Shown: positions 16,601-25,244 of the stretch, piece after piece
How the letters are laid out: each line of letters opens with the position of its first letter
Numbering within the stretch: position 1 is the first letter of the stretch
Origin: Flavobacteriaceae bacterium R38
GTDB lineage: Bacteria > Bacteroidota > Bacteroidia > Flavobacteriales > Flavobacteriaceae
Direction of reading: 5' to 3'
NCBI GenBank assembly: GCA_009901575.1
Contig: WXYP01000004.1
Span: 310,001-374,000, forward strand
DNA: 64,000 bases
Made by a program: the position numbers and the translations under genes
The notes under the pieces: generated by a model
The model's database searches: none
What the model saw: only the letters and a program-made list of their open reading frames with translations
Told to the model about the DNA's origin: nothing

Positions 16601-19600
16601 GATTGACTTGCCGTACCAAAGTTTGTAATTTCTACTTCTACAGTTTCTGTATTCCCAAAGAAAGGATCGTTGGATACCGTGATGTCTGTTATCCCTATAT
16701 CATCTGGAGCTCTTTCCATTACAAGGATATCATCTATAGCAATATCGCTTGTAAAGAGAGGTCCTCTGGTTCCAATAAAACGAAGTTGAATAACTGAACC
16801 GCTAAAAGGTGATAAGTCTAGTACTGTAGAATTTAAATATGAATCTCCTTGTGCCCCTTGCTGAGGTCCTGATATACTAAATATATTAGTAACAGTACCA
16901 CCATTAGTTACATCTACAACTTCCAAATCTAAAGACCCTATTCCAGCTCCAAACATATGATAATTGAATTCCATTACAGGGTTTGTTAATGGGCTCAAGT
17001 CTAATTCGCGGGTTAATAGAAATCCTTGATCTCCTTCAGCACCACCTGATGCTTCTGTATATATGTAAAACCCAGCACCTGAAGTATTATCTCCTAAAGG
17101 CCCTGTACCACCAGAAGGTGTTCCGCCAGAATTAATTATCCAAGGGAAAGGTCCGCTTGTTTCATATCCTAAAGGTAATGTTCCACTCTCAAAATCTTGT
17201 ATGTAAGGAAATGTGTTTATAGGTGGAGGAGTAACTGTAACATCAAATGAAGATAACGCAAAATCTGTATTTGTATCTTCACCACGAAGAGTAATGGTTG
17301 CTGAACCAAAAGCATCAGGGACTAATGATATTGTAAGTGTATTACCTGTAATACTTGCAGATAAGATAGCCGGATCACTATTGTTATCTACAGTCACTGT
17401 AATAGGTAGTGCGGGTGTAGCATTAGAAATAAAAACATTACTTACATCAAGTTGTAAATCGGCACTATTAGCAGCTACCTCCTGATTCGGAATCGGATTA
17501 TCTACTAAAACTGTAGGAACACTTACTTCAAAAGAAGCACTGTAAAGTCCGTTACCATGTGTTCCGGCAACAACCAACCCATCTTCTCTTGTTCGTATTT
17601 GCTCTACAACCACATTTCCAATTCCGTTAGGATCTACCTGAGTCCATACTGTTGAAGCACCATTAATTGTCTGTGTAGAATACATTCCTGTAGACGTTCC
17701 TACTAAAAACAAATCGTTGTTTCCAACAATTGTTATCCATCTTACAGACGGACCAGCACCGGAACCATCAGGATTTACCTCCAGGTTTCCACTGATATCT
17801 GTCCATGTAGCTCCTCCATTATTAGAGAAAAATATACTTGGAATACTATAATTTGAAAAGGCTGCATATACATTATTAGAGTTATTAGGATCTACAGCTA
17901 TACTAGTGACATTAGCACCAGGGGGTAATCCTGTAGAAACATTAACACCAGTTGGATCTCCTGTATTGGCCCCATCTATACGAACAACAGAACCTGTGGT
18001 TGTACCGTAGTAAACTACATTGGCAGGAGTGGTAGAAACCCCTATAGTAGATATAGTTCCTCCGGGAGATGGAGCATTTGTAAGTTGTGTCCAACCTACT
18101 GTTTGCGTTGCATTAGGTAAATCATCATTTCTCCAGAGACTACCTCCAGCAGCAAAATACATAAGTGTATCGTCATTAGGATCTAATTCAAAAGGATTTA
18201 CAAATAAAAACCCAGTAGCACCTGCTGGCTGAATATTCTGGAAGCTTGTAGCTGCTGTACTATTCGCATCTGGATAGGTTATTCTAAATGCTTGTCCATT
18301 TTGAGCCGAAACATAACGTGTTGCTCCGTCGTCACTAAAGGCATTGTACGAACCATCTCCACTAAAAAGATCTGTCCAATCAGCTGTTGTATTTGTTGTA
18401 TTGGTAAACCAAGTACTGTTATCTTGAAAACCAGCCATGATTTGGTCTTGTGGGCCAATAGATAAAGCATAAACTTGAGTGGTTAAATAACCATTGTTTA
18501 ATGATGTCCAGGTTACAGGTTCTGTAGCACCTGCGGGCCCGGTAGCCTGAATGTCTGTGGTTAAACTTAACCCTCCGTCATGTCCTGAAATCACCATATC
18601 CGGGTTTGAAGGGAAAAACTCCAAGCTGTGTTGATCCGGATGATGGTTAGTGTAAAGGCTTACATTATTGATAGGACTATAACCTGCAATCCAACCATCA
18701 TTAAATTGCTGAACTCTCGTTGCAAATCCGTCAAAAGATCTGAAGATATTAATACCTCCTAAAAAAACAAGATTTTCATCATTTGGATGTACCCTCACAT
18801 AAATGTCATATCCTCCTTGAGTAGTTGCGTCTCCAACGGGGTCTCCAAAATTAGGTAAGTTAGTACTTCTGTCTTCCCATGTACCTCCGGCACCGGTACC
18901 ATCTCCTGAGATATAAGTGTATTTCCAGAAATCATGACCAATAGGTGCTGTAGGAGTTCCTGCAGAATAGACATATAAAATATTTTCATTAGAAGGTGCT
19001 GTATACACTACAGTTCTTCCAAAAGTAGCAGGAAATGCAGGATCTGTAATGTTTACCCAGGTCCCTGCTGCACCATCTGTAGAACGGAATATTCCTGCAT
19101 CTGTAGCATTTGACTCTAAGGTAGCATATAACACTCCGGAAGAAGTTATATGTAAATCTGTATCTGTTACTACACCAGCGACTGTGGTTCCGCCTCCGTT
19201 TAATAAAACAGGTTCGAAAGTGGCGCCAAGATCAGTAGATCTGTAAATTCCAAATAGAGTAGCTACATATAAATTTCCATTTAAAGGATTGACATCAACC
19301 GCATAAATAAGTTCAAAAGGCTCTGCTGTACTTAAACCTTGAGGAGTATTAACCACTGTCGCCGGAAGCGGAGTAAATGTCTGAGCGTTATCAGTAGATA
19401 TATAGACTCCATTACCAACAAAAAGGCCAGAACCGTTTCTCCCACTTGCAGAGTTTCCAATACTTTCCCCGGTACCATAATACCAAATATTTTGAAACCC
19501 AGGACGAGGATCCTGTACAATATCAGTAATAGATGGATGCTCTTGCGCAGGTGTTATTCTACTCCAGGTACTACCTTGGTCTGTAGATTCCCATAAACCA

Positions 19601-20307
19601 CCAGATACACCTCCAGCCAAAATTCTATTTTCATCGTTTATATCTATAGCCAATGCTCTGGTTCTACCCCCAACATTAAATGGCCCTCGATTTACCCATG
19701 GATCGATTTGCATTCCGGGAGTTGCAAAAGGAATATTTGCACTACTTTGGATTAACCCATCATTAGTTTGCATTTGAGATCGGGAAGACTTTACATATTC
19801 CAGTTCTTTCTCTCTTATCCCTTCAGGTATTTCCCCTGTCTTAGGATCTACTAGCCTCTTAAAGTTATATTCTTGTCGCAGGATAGGATTATCTTGCCTG
19901 CCAGTAGTGAAAAGGCCTTCGCCTCCGTTATTTTTTAATACCTTTTTTAAGTTGTATTGTTTCCCTTGTTGAATCCCTTGTAGTGCCTGACTAACAGAAG
20001 GAACTCTATTAACAACTTGCCCCTCTTCCTCTATTTCGGAAATATTATTAGCACTGCGTGCTTCTTGAGGATATTTTTTAAGCAACTGTGCTCTTCGTGA
20101 AGCAGCATTATCTACTTTATTAATTGGAGTAGATTTCGCATTTTTTGCTTTTTGCCCAGGTTTAATTGCTTGAGCTTTTTGTTCGGTTTTCTTTTTAGAT
20201 TTATTGCCCGTTTGGAATTTTTGCTGTGCACCAACAGAAACTGATAAGGTGACAAAAAATAATAACAAGACAATACTTTTCATTGAAGAAGTAAAAGTTC
20301 TAATCAT
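13654..20307 (-). CDS. Giant secreted multidomain protein with type B T9SS (gliding-motility-type) C-terminal domain
   Basis: At 2217 residues this is the largest protein in the window. A signal peptide (MKSIVLLLFFVTLSVSVGAQQ) follows ATG 20307; ATG 20283 is an equally good start. After a Lys/Ala-rich linker, residues about 205-920 form a sortilin/BNR-type propeller (TDQGSTWSRI, STDNAQTF, NNGGATWTDI). Then come MAM-like domain 1 (about 1030-1195), a CARDB-like domain (1198-1300), MAM-like domain 2 (1308-1480), CARDB-like domain 2 (1483-1585), and a third jelly-roll-like domain from 1588. Two HYR-type domains (from about 1783 and 1865, with CPENIVADND and CLEDIVVEND) follow. The last ~90 residues, from SPNQDGVNDTW, are the gliding-motility-type sorting domain. 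It is probably surface-attached and may bind protein or glycan. No catalytic residues were recognised. Confidence 0.93.
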   Translation of the reverse strand: MIRTFTSSMKSIVLLLFFVTLSVSVGAQQKFQTGNKSKKKTEQKAQAIKPGQKAKNAKSTPINKVDNAASRRAQLLKKYPQEARSANNISEIEEEGQVVNRVPSVSQALQGIQQGKQYNLKKVLKNNGGEGLFTTGRQDNPILRQEYNFKRLVDPKTGEIPEGIREKELEYVKSSRSQMQTNDGLIQSSANIPFATPGMQIDPWVNRGPFNVGGRTRALAIDINDENRILAGGVSGGLWESTDQGSTWSRITPAQEHPSITDIVQDPRPGFQNIWYYGTGESIGNSASGRNGSGLFVGNGVYISTDNAQTFTPLPATVVNTPQGLSTAEPFELIYAVDVNPLNGNLYVATLFGIYRSTDLGATFEPVLLNGGGTTVAGVVTDTDLHITSSGVLYATLESNATDAGIFRSTDGAAGTWVNITDPAFPATFGRTVVYTAPSNENILYVYSAGTPTAPIGHDFWKYTYISGDGTGAGGTWEDRSTNLPNFGDPVGDATTQGGYDIYVRVHPNDENLVFLGGINIFRSFDGFATRVQQFNDGWIAGYSPINNVSLYTNHHPDQHSLEFFPSNPDMVISGHDGGLSLTTDIQATGPAGATEPVTWTSLNNGYLTTQVYALSIGPQDQIMAGFQDNSTWFTNTTNTTADWTDLFSGDGSYNAFSDDGATRYVSAQNGQAFRITYPDANSTAATSFQNIQPAGATGFLFVNPFELDPNDDTLMYFAAGGSLWRNDDLPNATQTVGWTQLTNAPSPGGTISTIGVSTTPANVVYYGTTTGSVVRIDGANTGDPTGVNVSTGLPPGANVTSIAVDPNNSNNVYAAFSNYSIPSIFFSNNGGATWTDISGNLEVNPDGSGAGPSVRWITIVGNNDLFLVGTSTGMYSTQTINGASTVWTQVDPNGIGNVVVEQIRTREDGLVVAGTHGNGLYSASFEVSVPTVLVDNPIPNQEVAANSADLQLDVSNVFISNATPALPITVTVDNNSDPAILSASITGNTLTISLVPDAFGSATITLRGEDTNTDFALSSFDVTVTPPPINTFPYIQDFESGTLPLGYETSGPFPWIINSGGTPSGGTGPLGDNTSGAGFYIYTEASGGAEGDQGFLLTRELDLSPLTNPVMEFNYHMFGAGIGSLDLEVVDVTNGGTVTNIFSISGPQQGAQGDSYLNSTVLDLSPFSGSVIQLRFIGTRGPLFTSDIAIDDILVMERAPDDIGITDITVSNDPFFGNTETVEVEITNFGTASQSNFDVTYILDGGTPVTETFTGTVNGNSTATYTFTVTADLSVPGVHIIQASTTLAADSNNANDSLTEQFNTIPIINTFPYTEPLEGLGGILPGGWDTSGTLPWLLNSGGTPSGGTGPSADNTIGDATGTYIFAEASGFNPGDQGSFTTGAFDIRSLSAPTLSFFYHMFGTGIGTLDVEVLDVSNNTVTNVFTLSGQQQTAATDPYILARIDLTPFNTSPIIQLRFTSTRGADFAGDIAVDDLSIFQLPDDDLAIANASAPLLASNTDNLISVEITNLGVQTQSGFNVSYQVTGQAAVVEQFTGSIARGETNTFTFTTPLNLATLGPINVDVTLELVSDVNPGDNSDSFDALVLNGVNTFPYVESFEADNGSWFNFQGVNSTFELGAPANTNIDGASDGTQAWVTNLTGDYNSDEQSTVVSPLFDFSTLADPVIQLDINYDIESTFDGAILQFTTDNGLTWQNVGQLGDLPNWYNATLVSGSLGFASTSTDSWGGTTGGYQLAIHALDGLGTEASVALRIVFGSDGSVAQEGFAFDNVRIGSDAGTLFQITCPENIVADNDLGVCEATLTVPQPIFTNATGTVVFSNSFNDTEDASGVYPVGITEVVWTATDDTGIVRTCTMTITVNDTEAPTITCLEDIVVENDLNTPGAVVNFSLPTVEDNCMSASTITQSDNQTLVAGNFVVCPPGPNSYLRVFDLPAEGFTGDFIVESLDFGIEQSSALSGEQPSVTANIYLYDPATPLLFANLTLLGSQNMSVPDGNTFLLNVPFDTPVTIPAGSTVVVELFTPSGNDGATPTLTMVGQPDGARGISYLASAACGVDEPTDVDAVGLGDIDADWVMNINSPSEPIITQTAGLASGSLFPIGVTTNTFSFTDSAGNTSECSFNVTVEALMPSPSSGISPNQDGVNDTWVIENISNFPQAQIFVFDRNGREVFRTTNYQNDWAGTEGANGGSQLPVGSYYYTINIFQPGAPQVTGWFYLNY

Positions 20308-21148
20308 ATTAAAAATTTAAGTTATTTAGTTTCAATAAAAGCTAAATGCTCCCTATAGCATTGTTTTTTAGCTTTTAACGTTTTTGTTTGTTCTGTGCGG
20401 TTTTTTGAATTTTAGTGTGTTAATTTTTCGTTTTTTTCATAATACATTCTTTTTTAGCTTTCTTTTATGGTCATAAATACAAAAGGAAAATTAAAAGCTA
20501 TGAATTTTCCAATTATAGTTTTGGTTGTATAGAAATAAATCTGAATTTTTTAAACTATTGTAATCAATGACAATTTTTGGACAATAGAGATAAGGGGGAG
20601 TACTAAAATTAGTAGAAAATGTTTGGGGAAGTTGATTAATTATAATAAAACGAAATTTTTCTCGAACGAGAACTCTCAAGTAGGTATTAATAGTACGCAA
20701 TACAATTGTACCAATAATAAATGATGAAAAGAAACTTTTCATGAGATGTGGTCAGTTTTAAAATAATTGGAAGCCAAATATATATTTTTTAAATTTATTT
20801 TTAGGTTTTTTTAACACTTAAAAAAAGCTATTTCTGTTGAAATTCATAGAATTTTAATTAATTATATGCATAATCATAATTTTTAAACTTAAAATTATGG
20901 TTTTTCCGTAATATTCTTGTTTATATTAAGTAGATGTTTTTTTGCCTTAATAAACTTAAAAAGCCATTCGGGAATATTATTTAAGGAGAGAAAAATGAAA
21001 ATATGATTTTATGGAATAACCAAACGCGTAAGTTCAATTCCAGAGTTATATTTTACTATCTAAAGTTTAAAGAAGAAAGAAGAGGTTTCACTTAAAAAGT
21101 GTACCTGGAATAGCCTATTTAGAATTTTCATGAGTTTACTTTATCTGT
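20308..21148. other. Gene-poor 841-base region with a strong hairpin near the giant gene
   Basis: I find no convincing gene here. An 83-codon minus-strand frame at 20491-20742 starts with MKSFFSSFIIGTIV, but it lacks a ribosome site and its composition after residue 30 is unlike a protein. A hairpin spans 20337-20376: AAAAGCTAA/TTAGCTTTT outer arms and ATGCT/AGCAT inner arms. On the minus strand it would lie 30 bases before the giant gene's start, in its 5' leader, or end an upstream transcript. The rest is AT-rich and repeat-poor. Confidence 0.5.
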
Positions 21149-22261
21149 CTAGTAACGCTCATTTTTAAAATTTTTAGCTATGGCAAACTTCATGGTTTGT
21201 TCTAAATAACCATCTAAGTCATAATTAGGCATAGGATATATTAATTCCAGGAGTTTTGTTTCAAACTCATAAGGCTTAGAAGTTAAATACGGTTTTAAAT
21301 GAACTCCAATAGAATTATAATATAATTTTTCCAGAACATTCATATTAGCCAGTTCTTCTTCATTATCTTGTTGTGAATCAACAATAGTGAAGCTTTTAAA
21401 GTTTACACTTTCCAGAATTTTTGAAATTCCGCTTTTTAAATGTGTACATTTAGGATGTACAATATTGAGCTGATTTATTTCTTTAAGATGAAATACTTTT
21501 GAAATCACTTTGGCAGCGTAATCAACAGGAATAATATTTAACCCGGCATTAATGTTTGCAGTAATTCGGATGGCATTTTTAGTGATTGGGTTTTTATAAA
21601 AGAATTTCCCCAATAGGTAATAGACCATAAACTTGCTGATAAAGAATTTTGACTGCTCAAAGATATTACCCCCTAAAACGCTAGGCCTTAATATCTGGAT
21701 AGCAACATCTCTTTTGCTTCCTTCCTGTTTAAGAAACTGTTCGGCTTTATGTTTGGATTCTTCATAAAAATTCCTGTAAATAGGCTTGATTTCGCTGTCG
21801 TGATAATCATTGTTGATTAAACCACCTATATTCCCAATACAAAAAGCGGTACTTATATAGATGAATTTAGAAAGGTATGGGTAGAATGTATTAAAGATTT
21901 CTTTTGTGAATCCAAGGTTTTCTTTAAAAATCTCTTCTTTTTGAGATTCATGAGTCGATAAATTTACATACCCCGCAGAGTGGATAAAAAAGTTATTTTG
22001 CTCTTTTTTTAAAAAAGATTCCGGATTAAAAAAAGCATTGGCATCCAGTACCTTTACTTTCTTGATTAAAATATCTTTCTGTTTTAATATGCTTTCAGGG
22101 GCTGCTCCACTATTAAGAATAGCATTAAGTCTTTCTTCGGGAGATTTACCATTCTTTTTTCGTATTAAAAGGAATATCTGATCAACTTGCTCTTGTTGTA
22201 ACAATTCAAATAACACATTAGATCCTAAAGTTCCGGTAGTACCGGTCATTATTATATTCAT
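21149..22261 (-). CDS. Extended SDR family NAD(P)-dependent oxidoreductase (thioester-reductase/NAD-binding-4-like)
   Basis: A 370-residue extended short-chain dehydrogenase. The nucleotide-binding loop is TGTTGTLG (6-13) and the active-site pair is Y166 and K170 in YEESK, with the Ser in YISTAF (135-140). The overall pattern (HSAGYVNLS, ILRPSVLGG, a long C-terminal substrate part) is closest to the male-sterility/thioester-reductase type that reduces carrier-bound or CoA acyl groups, but NAD-dependent sugar epimerases share the same fold. It has no signal peptide. It ends 77 bases before the histidine kinase stop on the same strand in reverse order, so it could be read from the regulator operon's tail. 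The substrate is unknown. Confidence 0.85.
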   Translation of the reverse strand: MNIIMTGTTGTLGSNVLFELLQQEQVDQIFLLIRKKNGKSPEERLNAILNSGAAPESILKQKDILIKKVKVLDANAFFNPESFLKKEQNNFFIHSAGYVNLSTHESQKEEIFKENLGFTKEIFNTFYPYLSKFIYISTAFCIGNIGGLINNDYHDSEIKPIYRNFYEESKHKAEQFLKQEGSKRDVAIQILRPSVLGGNIFEQSKFFISKFMVYYLLGKFFYKNPITKNAIRITANINAGLNIIPVDYAAKVISKVFHLKEINQLNIVHPKCTHLKSGISKILESVNFKSFTIVDSQQDNEEELANMNVLEKLYYNSIGVHLKPYLTSKPYEFETKLLELIYPMPNYDLDGYLEQTMKFAIAKNFKNERY

Positions 22262-22338
22262 CCGCTTCTAAAAAGTGAAGATTAAAACTGCGCGAAGATA
22301 AAACTTATTAGCATTAATTAATACTTCTGAGATATTAA

Positions 22339-23673
22339 TTAAAAAATTAATGAGAAAGAAGTTTCCTGACCAGGGGTTGATTTTACTTTTAAGCTTCCAC
22401 CGTGCAGTTGCATAACTTGTTTGGATAAACTTAATCCAATACCTGTACCGTTGTTTTTTGTGGTGAAAAAAGGAATAAAAATTTGATCCATAATATCTTG
22501 TGGAATTCCGGGGCCATTATCATAAACTTCGATATATTTTTCTCCTTTTGCGTTAACTCCCCCCTTTAATTTTATAATTTTTGTTTCTTGTACTGATAAT
22601 GCCTGAATCGCATTTTTTATCAGGTTAAGCAGTACCTGTGATATTTGTTTCTCATCTGCAAAAACCTCTAAGGTATCCGGAATTAATTCTAATTTAAGAT
22701 CCACATCATTTTTACTTAGTTCTTCACTCATTAGCGTTTTGATTTTCTCAAAGAGAACTCGAAGAGCGATAATTTCTTTATCAGGTTTAGGGATACTTAA
22801 AAATGTTCGGTAAGATCGGACAAAATCCATTAAATTTTGGCTTTGTTCCTGGATTACGGTAAGGCCTTTAAGTGTATTTTGATTGTGTTTTTCATCAATA
22901 ACCATACTTTTTTCATCATAATACTTCAGGATAGATTGAGAAATAGAAGTAATGGGGGTAATCGTATTCATAATTTCATGAGTAAGTACGCGTATTAAAC
23001 GAATCCACGAATCGGTTTCTTTTTCATCCAATTCATTTTTTATATCCTGAACAACCACTAACATCAAGGGATCTTTATCAAGAATAATAGTACTCGATTT
23101 TAAGATCAATTGAACATTTTCCCTTTCGTTGGCAAACTGAAAGAACTTGCGTTCAAATGGTTTTAGTGTTTTTAGTAATTGATAAAGTTCTTTATCAATC
23201 ATTTCTAAACGTTTAATATGATTTAGTTGTTCGAGATTGAAGATTTTTTTAACGGTTTGATTGGAAAAAAGAATATGTCCTTTATCGTTAAAAGTCATAA
23301 TCCCGACATTGGCTTGTTTCAAAATTTCCTGGTAATATTTTTCCTGAACCCTATTTTTTATCTGGGTATCTTTAATCAGGTGATTTACTTTATTCATGTT
23401 CTTATTCAATTCATTCAATGAAGAAAAAGAAGTATCTTCAGAGAACTGTAAAGTATAATCTTCATTTTTTACAGATTCAAAAAAATAAGCAATCCTCCGA
23501 TTAGTTTTGTTCAAGTACTTAATAAGGAATACTACCTGTATGATTAATAAAATAAATAAAGCTACAGGAAAATAAACAGGATGATTTACCCAGCTAAAAG
23601 CCATAAAAACAGCAGTTACTGTAATGAATACAATTCTTATGATTAATTGAAAGTAAAAATTCTTACTAATCAT
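22339..23673 (-). CDS. Membrane sensor histidine kinase (NtrY-like, PAS plus HATPase)
   Basis: A 444-residue sensor kinase. Two membrane helices at about 8-26 and 33-52 enclose only a very short external loop, so it probably senses the membrane or an internal signal. A PAS-like domain (about 115-215) follows, then the dimerisation helix with phospho-accepting His232 in LTHEIMN. The ATP-binding domain carries NLIKNAIQAL (N box), DNGPGIP (G1) and GTGIGLSLSKQ (G2). It overlaps the stop codon of the NtrC-type regulator by four bases (ATGA, 23670-23673), so the two are made together as a pair. It most likely controls the divergent export operon starting at 25245. Confidence 0.93.
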   Translation of the reverse strand: MISKNFYFQLIIRIVFITVTAVFMAFSWVNHPVYFPVALFILLIIQVVFLIKYLNKTNRRIAYFFESVKNEDYTLQFSEDTSFSSLNELNKNMNKVNHLIKDTQIKNRVQEKYYQEILKQANVGIMTFNDKGHILFSNQTVKKIFNLEQLNHIKRLEMIDKELYQLLKTLKPFERKFFQFANERENVQLILKSSTIILDKDPLMLVVVQDIKNELDEKETDSWIRLIRVLTHEIMNTITPITSISQSILKYYDEKSMVIDEKHNQNTLKGLTVIQEQSQNLMDFVRSYRTFLSIPKPDKEIIALRVLFEKIKTLMSEELSKNDVDLKLELIPDTLEVFADEKQISQVLLNLIKNAIQALSVQETKIIKLKGGVNAKGEKYIEVYDNGPGIPQDIMDQIFIPFFTTKNNGTGIGLSLSKQVMQLHGGSLKVKSTPGQETSFSLIF

Positions 23674-25037
23674 TTAGCTTCTATTTTTTTAATCTTATTG
23701 TATAGAGTTTGTCTTGAGATCCCTAGCTGATCTGCAGCAGCAGTATAATTTCCGTCACAATTTTTAAGTGCATTGGCAATCATAATAGCTTCCATTTCGT
23801 CTAAGGTAACAGATAATTGAGAATCTGTTAGCGATACGGTAGGTTGTAGTAAAAAGTCTTCAGATTCCAGATTAGGGTTTTCACATAAAATTACTGCGCG
23901 CTCTAAAGTATGCCTAAGTTCTCTTACATTACCTGGCCAGTTGTAATTCATTAACTTATCCTGGGCAGGATCACTTATTGTTAATCCTTGTTTTCCATAT
24001 TTAGTAGCAAACTTTTTTAAATAAAAGTCAGATAAGACTAAAATATCTTTATCTCGTTCTCTAAGCGATGGAACTTCAATATGAATGGTATTAAGCCGAT
24101 ATAATAAATCTTCTCTGAATAACCCATCACGTACCATTTGAGTGAGATTGCTGTTAGTAGCACACACCAATCGGATATCTACAGGTATTGATGCGTTAGA
24201 ACCTACACGAGTAATATTCCTGTTTTGAATAACCGATAATAATTTAGCTTGCATAGCCAAAGAAAGGTTCCCAATTTCATCTAAGAATAATGTCCCTCCA
24301 TTTGCAGCTTCAAATTTACCAATCCGGTCTTCTTTAGCATCAGTAAAAGAACCTTTGACATGGCCAAAAAGCTCACTTTCAAATAAGGTTTCAGAGATAG
24401 CTCCCATATCTACATTAATGAACACTTCATTTTTACGCAATGACATATGGTGAAGTTCCCTGGCTATCAGTTCTTTTCCGGTACCGTTTTCTCCTGTAAT
24501 TAGTACGTTTACATCTGTCTTTGCAACTTTATGAGTCAATTTTAACACCTTGTGTAATGCTTTAGATGTACCGATGATGTAGTTTTTGTTTTGATTGATA
24601 ACTTCTTTTAAACTGTGTTCTTTCTTTTTGAGTTTTTCAATTTCTTTTTTGGATTTTCGGAGCAGGAATGCCGATTTTATCGTTGTCATTAAACGATCGT
24701 TATTCCAGGGTTTTAATATGAAATCGGCAGCCCCTTCTTTTAATGCTTTTACAGCCAGTTCAATATCTCCGTAAGCGGTCATCATAATAACTGAAGTGTC
24801 CGGAGCTTTTTTCTTAATCTCTTTTAACCAAAATAACCCTTCGTTTCCTGTATTGACACCAGCAGAGAAGTTCATATCCAATAGAATAAGATCTGTTTCT
24901 TTTAATCCGGAATAAGATGAGATGAGATTAGGATTGTTAAGAGTTTTTACAGATTGATATTCAAATTGGAGTAGTATCTCCAGGGCACTGAGAATACTTT
25001 TATTGTCATCAATAACTAGAATATTTCCGTTAACCAT
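23670..25037 (-). CDS. NtrC-family sigma-54-dependent response regulator
   Basis: A 455-residue regulator with three domains. The receiver (1-125) has acidic D10/D11, phospho-site D54 in LLDMNF, T87 and K109. The AAA+ domain has Walker A GENGTGKE (182-189), Walker B GGTLFLDEIG (247-256) and the sigma-54 contact loop GSFTDA (229-234), a variant of GAFTGA; GAFTDA is common in Bacteroidota, the Ser less so. The last 45 residues form a Fis-type helix-turn-helix (NYTAAADQLGISRQTLYNKI). It should activate sigma-54 promoters when phosphorylated by the overlapping kinase. The divergent promoter region holds a sigma-54-like element (25198-25212) and a perfect inverted repeat at 25095. Confidence 0.95.
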   Translation of the reverse strand: MVNGNILVIDDNKSILSALEILLQFEYQSVKTLNNPNLISSYSGLKETDLILLDMNFSAGVNTGNEGLFWLKEIKKKAPDTSVIMMTAYGDIELAVKALKEGAADFILKPWNNDRLMTTIKSAFLLRKSKKEIEKLKKKEHSLKEVINQNKNYIIGTSKALHKVLKLTHKVAKTDVNVLITGENGTGKELIARELHHMSLRKNEVFINVDMGAISETLFESELFGHVKGSFTDAKEDRIGKFEAANGGTLFLDEIGNLSLAMQAKLLSVIQNRNITRVGSNASIPVDIRLVCATNSNLTQMVRDGLFREDLLYRLNTIHIEVPSLRERDKDILVLSDFYLKKFATKYGKQGLTISDPAQDKLMNYNWPGNVRELRHTLERAVILCENPNLESEDFLLQPTVSLTDSQLSVTLDEMEAIMIANALKNCDGNYTAAADQLGISRQTLYNKIKKIEAK

Positions 25038-25094
25038 CTTTATCGGTTATTAATTTTTTCTAAAACTAATAATTGTATTGATACCTAAAATAAG

Positions 25095-25115
25095 ACTGTC
25101 AAATTTTTTGACAGT
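25095..25115. promoter_or_regulatory. Perfect inverted repeat, candidate upstream activator site for the NtrC-type regulator
   Basis: ACTGTCAAA and TTTGACAGT are nine-base arms separated by three T. The repeat sits 58 bases from the regulator's start codon and about 83 bases upstream of the sigma-54-like -24 element, a normal place for an enhancer bound by an NtrC-type dimer. It could alternatively be a terminator-like hairpin, but no transcript ends here. Confidence 0.6.
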
Positions 25116-25197
25116 TATTGCCTATTTATTTTACACAATTTAATCAGATTTAAACGAGTTTAATTTTAAATAACTGATAATCAATATTTTAAAATTA

Positions 25198-25212
25198 TGG
25201 CATACAATTGGT
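25198..25212 (+). promoter_or_regulatory. Candidate sigma-54 promoter of the export operon
   Basis: TGGCAT, then ACAA and TTGGT resembles TGGCAC-N5-TTGCA. The -24 GG is intact, but the -12 element has GG/GT instead of GC and the spacer is one base short or the -12 box imperfect. It lies 33 bases before the TTG start of the TolC-like gene, next to an NtrC-type activator gene, which raises its credibility. Confidence 0.5.
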
Positions 25213-25244
25213 CTTAAGGTGAGCACAATATTAAATAAACTGAA

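Noticed and set aside
13684-19596. Several plus-strand frames of 60-116 codons inside the giant gene
   Set aside because: They arise from the biased composition (Thr, Gly, Asn, Asp-rich) of the giant gene read backwards; no start or domain evidence.
20491-20742. 83-codon minus-strand reading frame
   Set aside because: No ribosome site, no recognisable domain, and codon content after residue 30 looks random.
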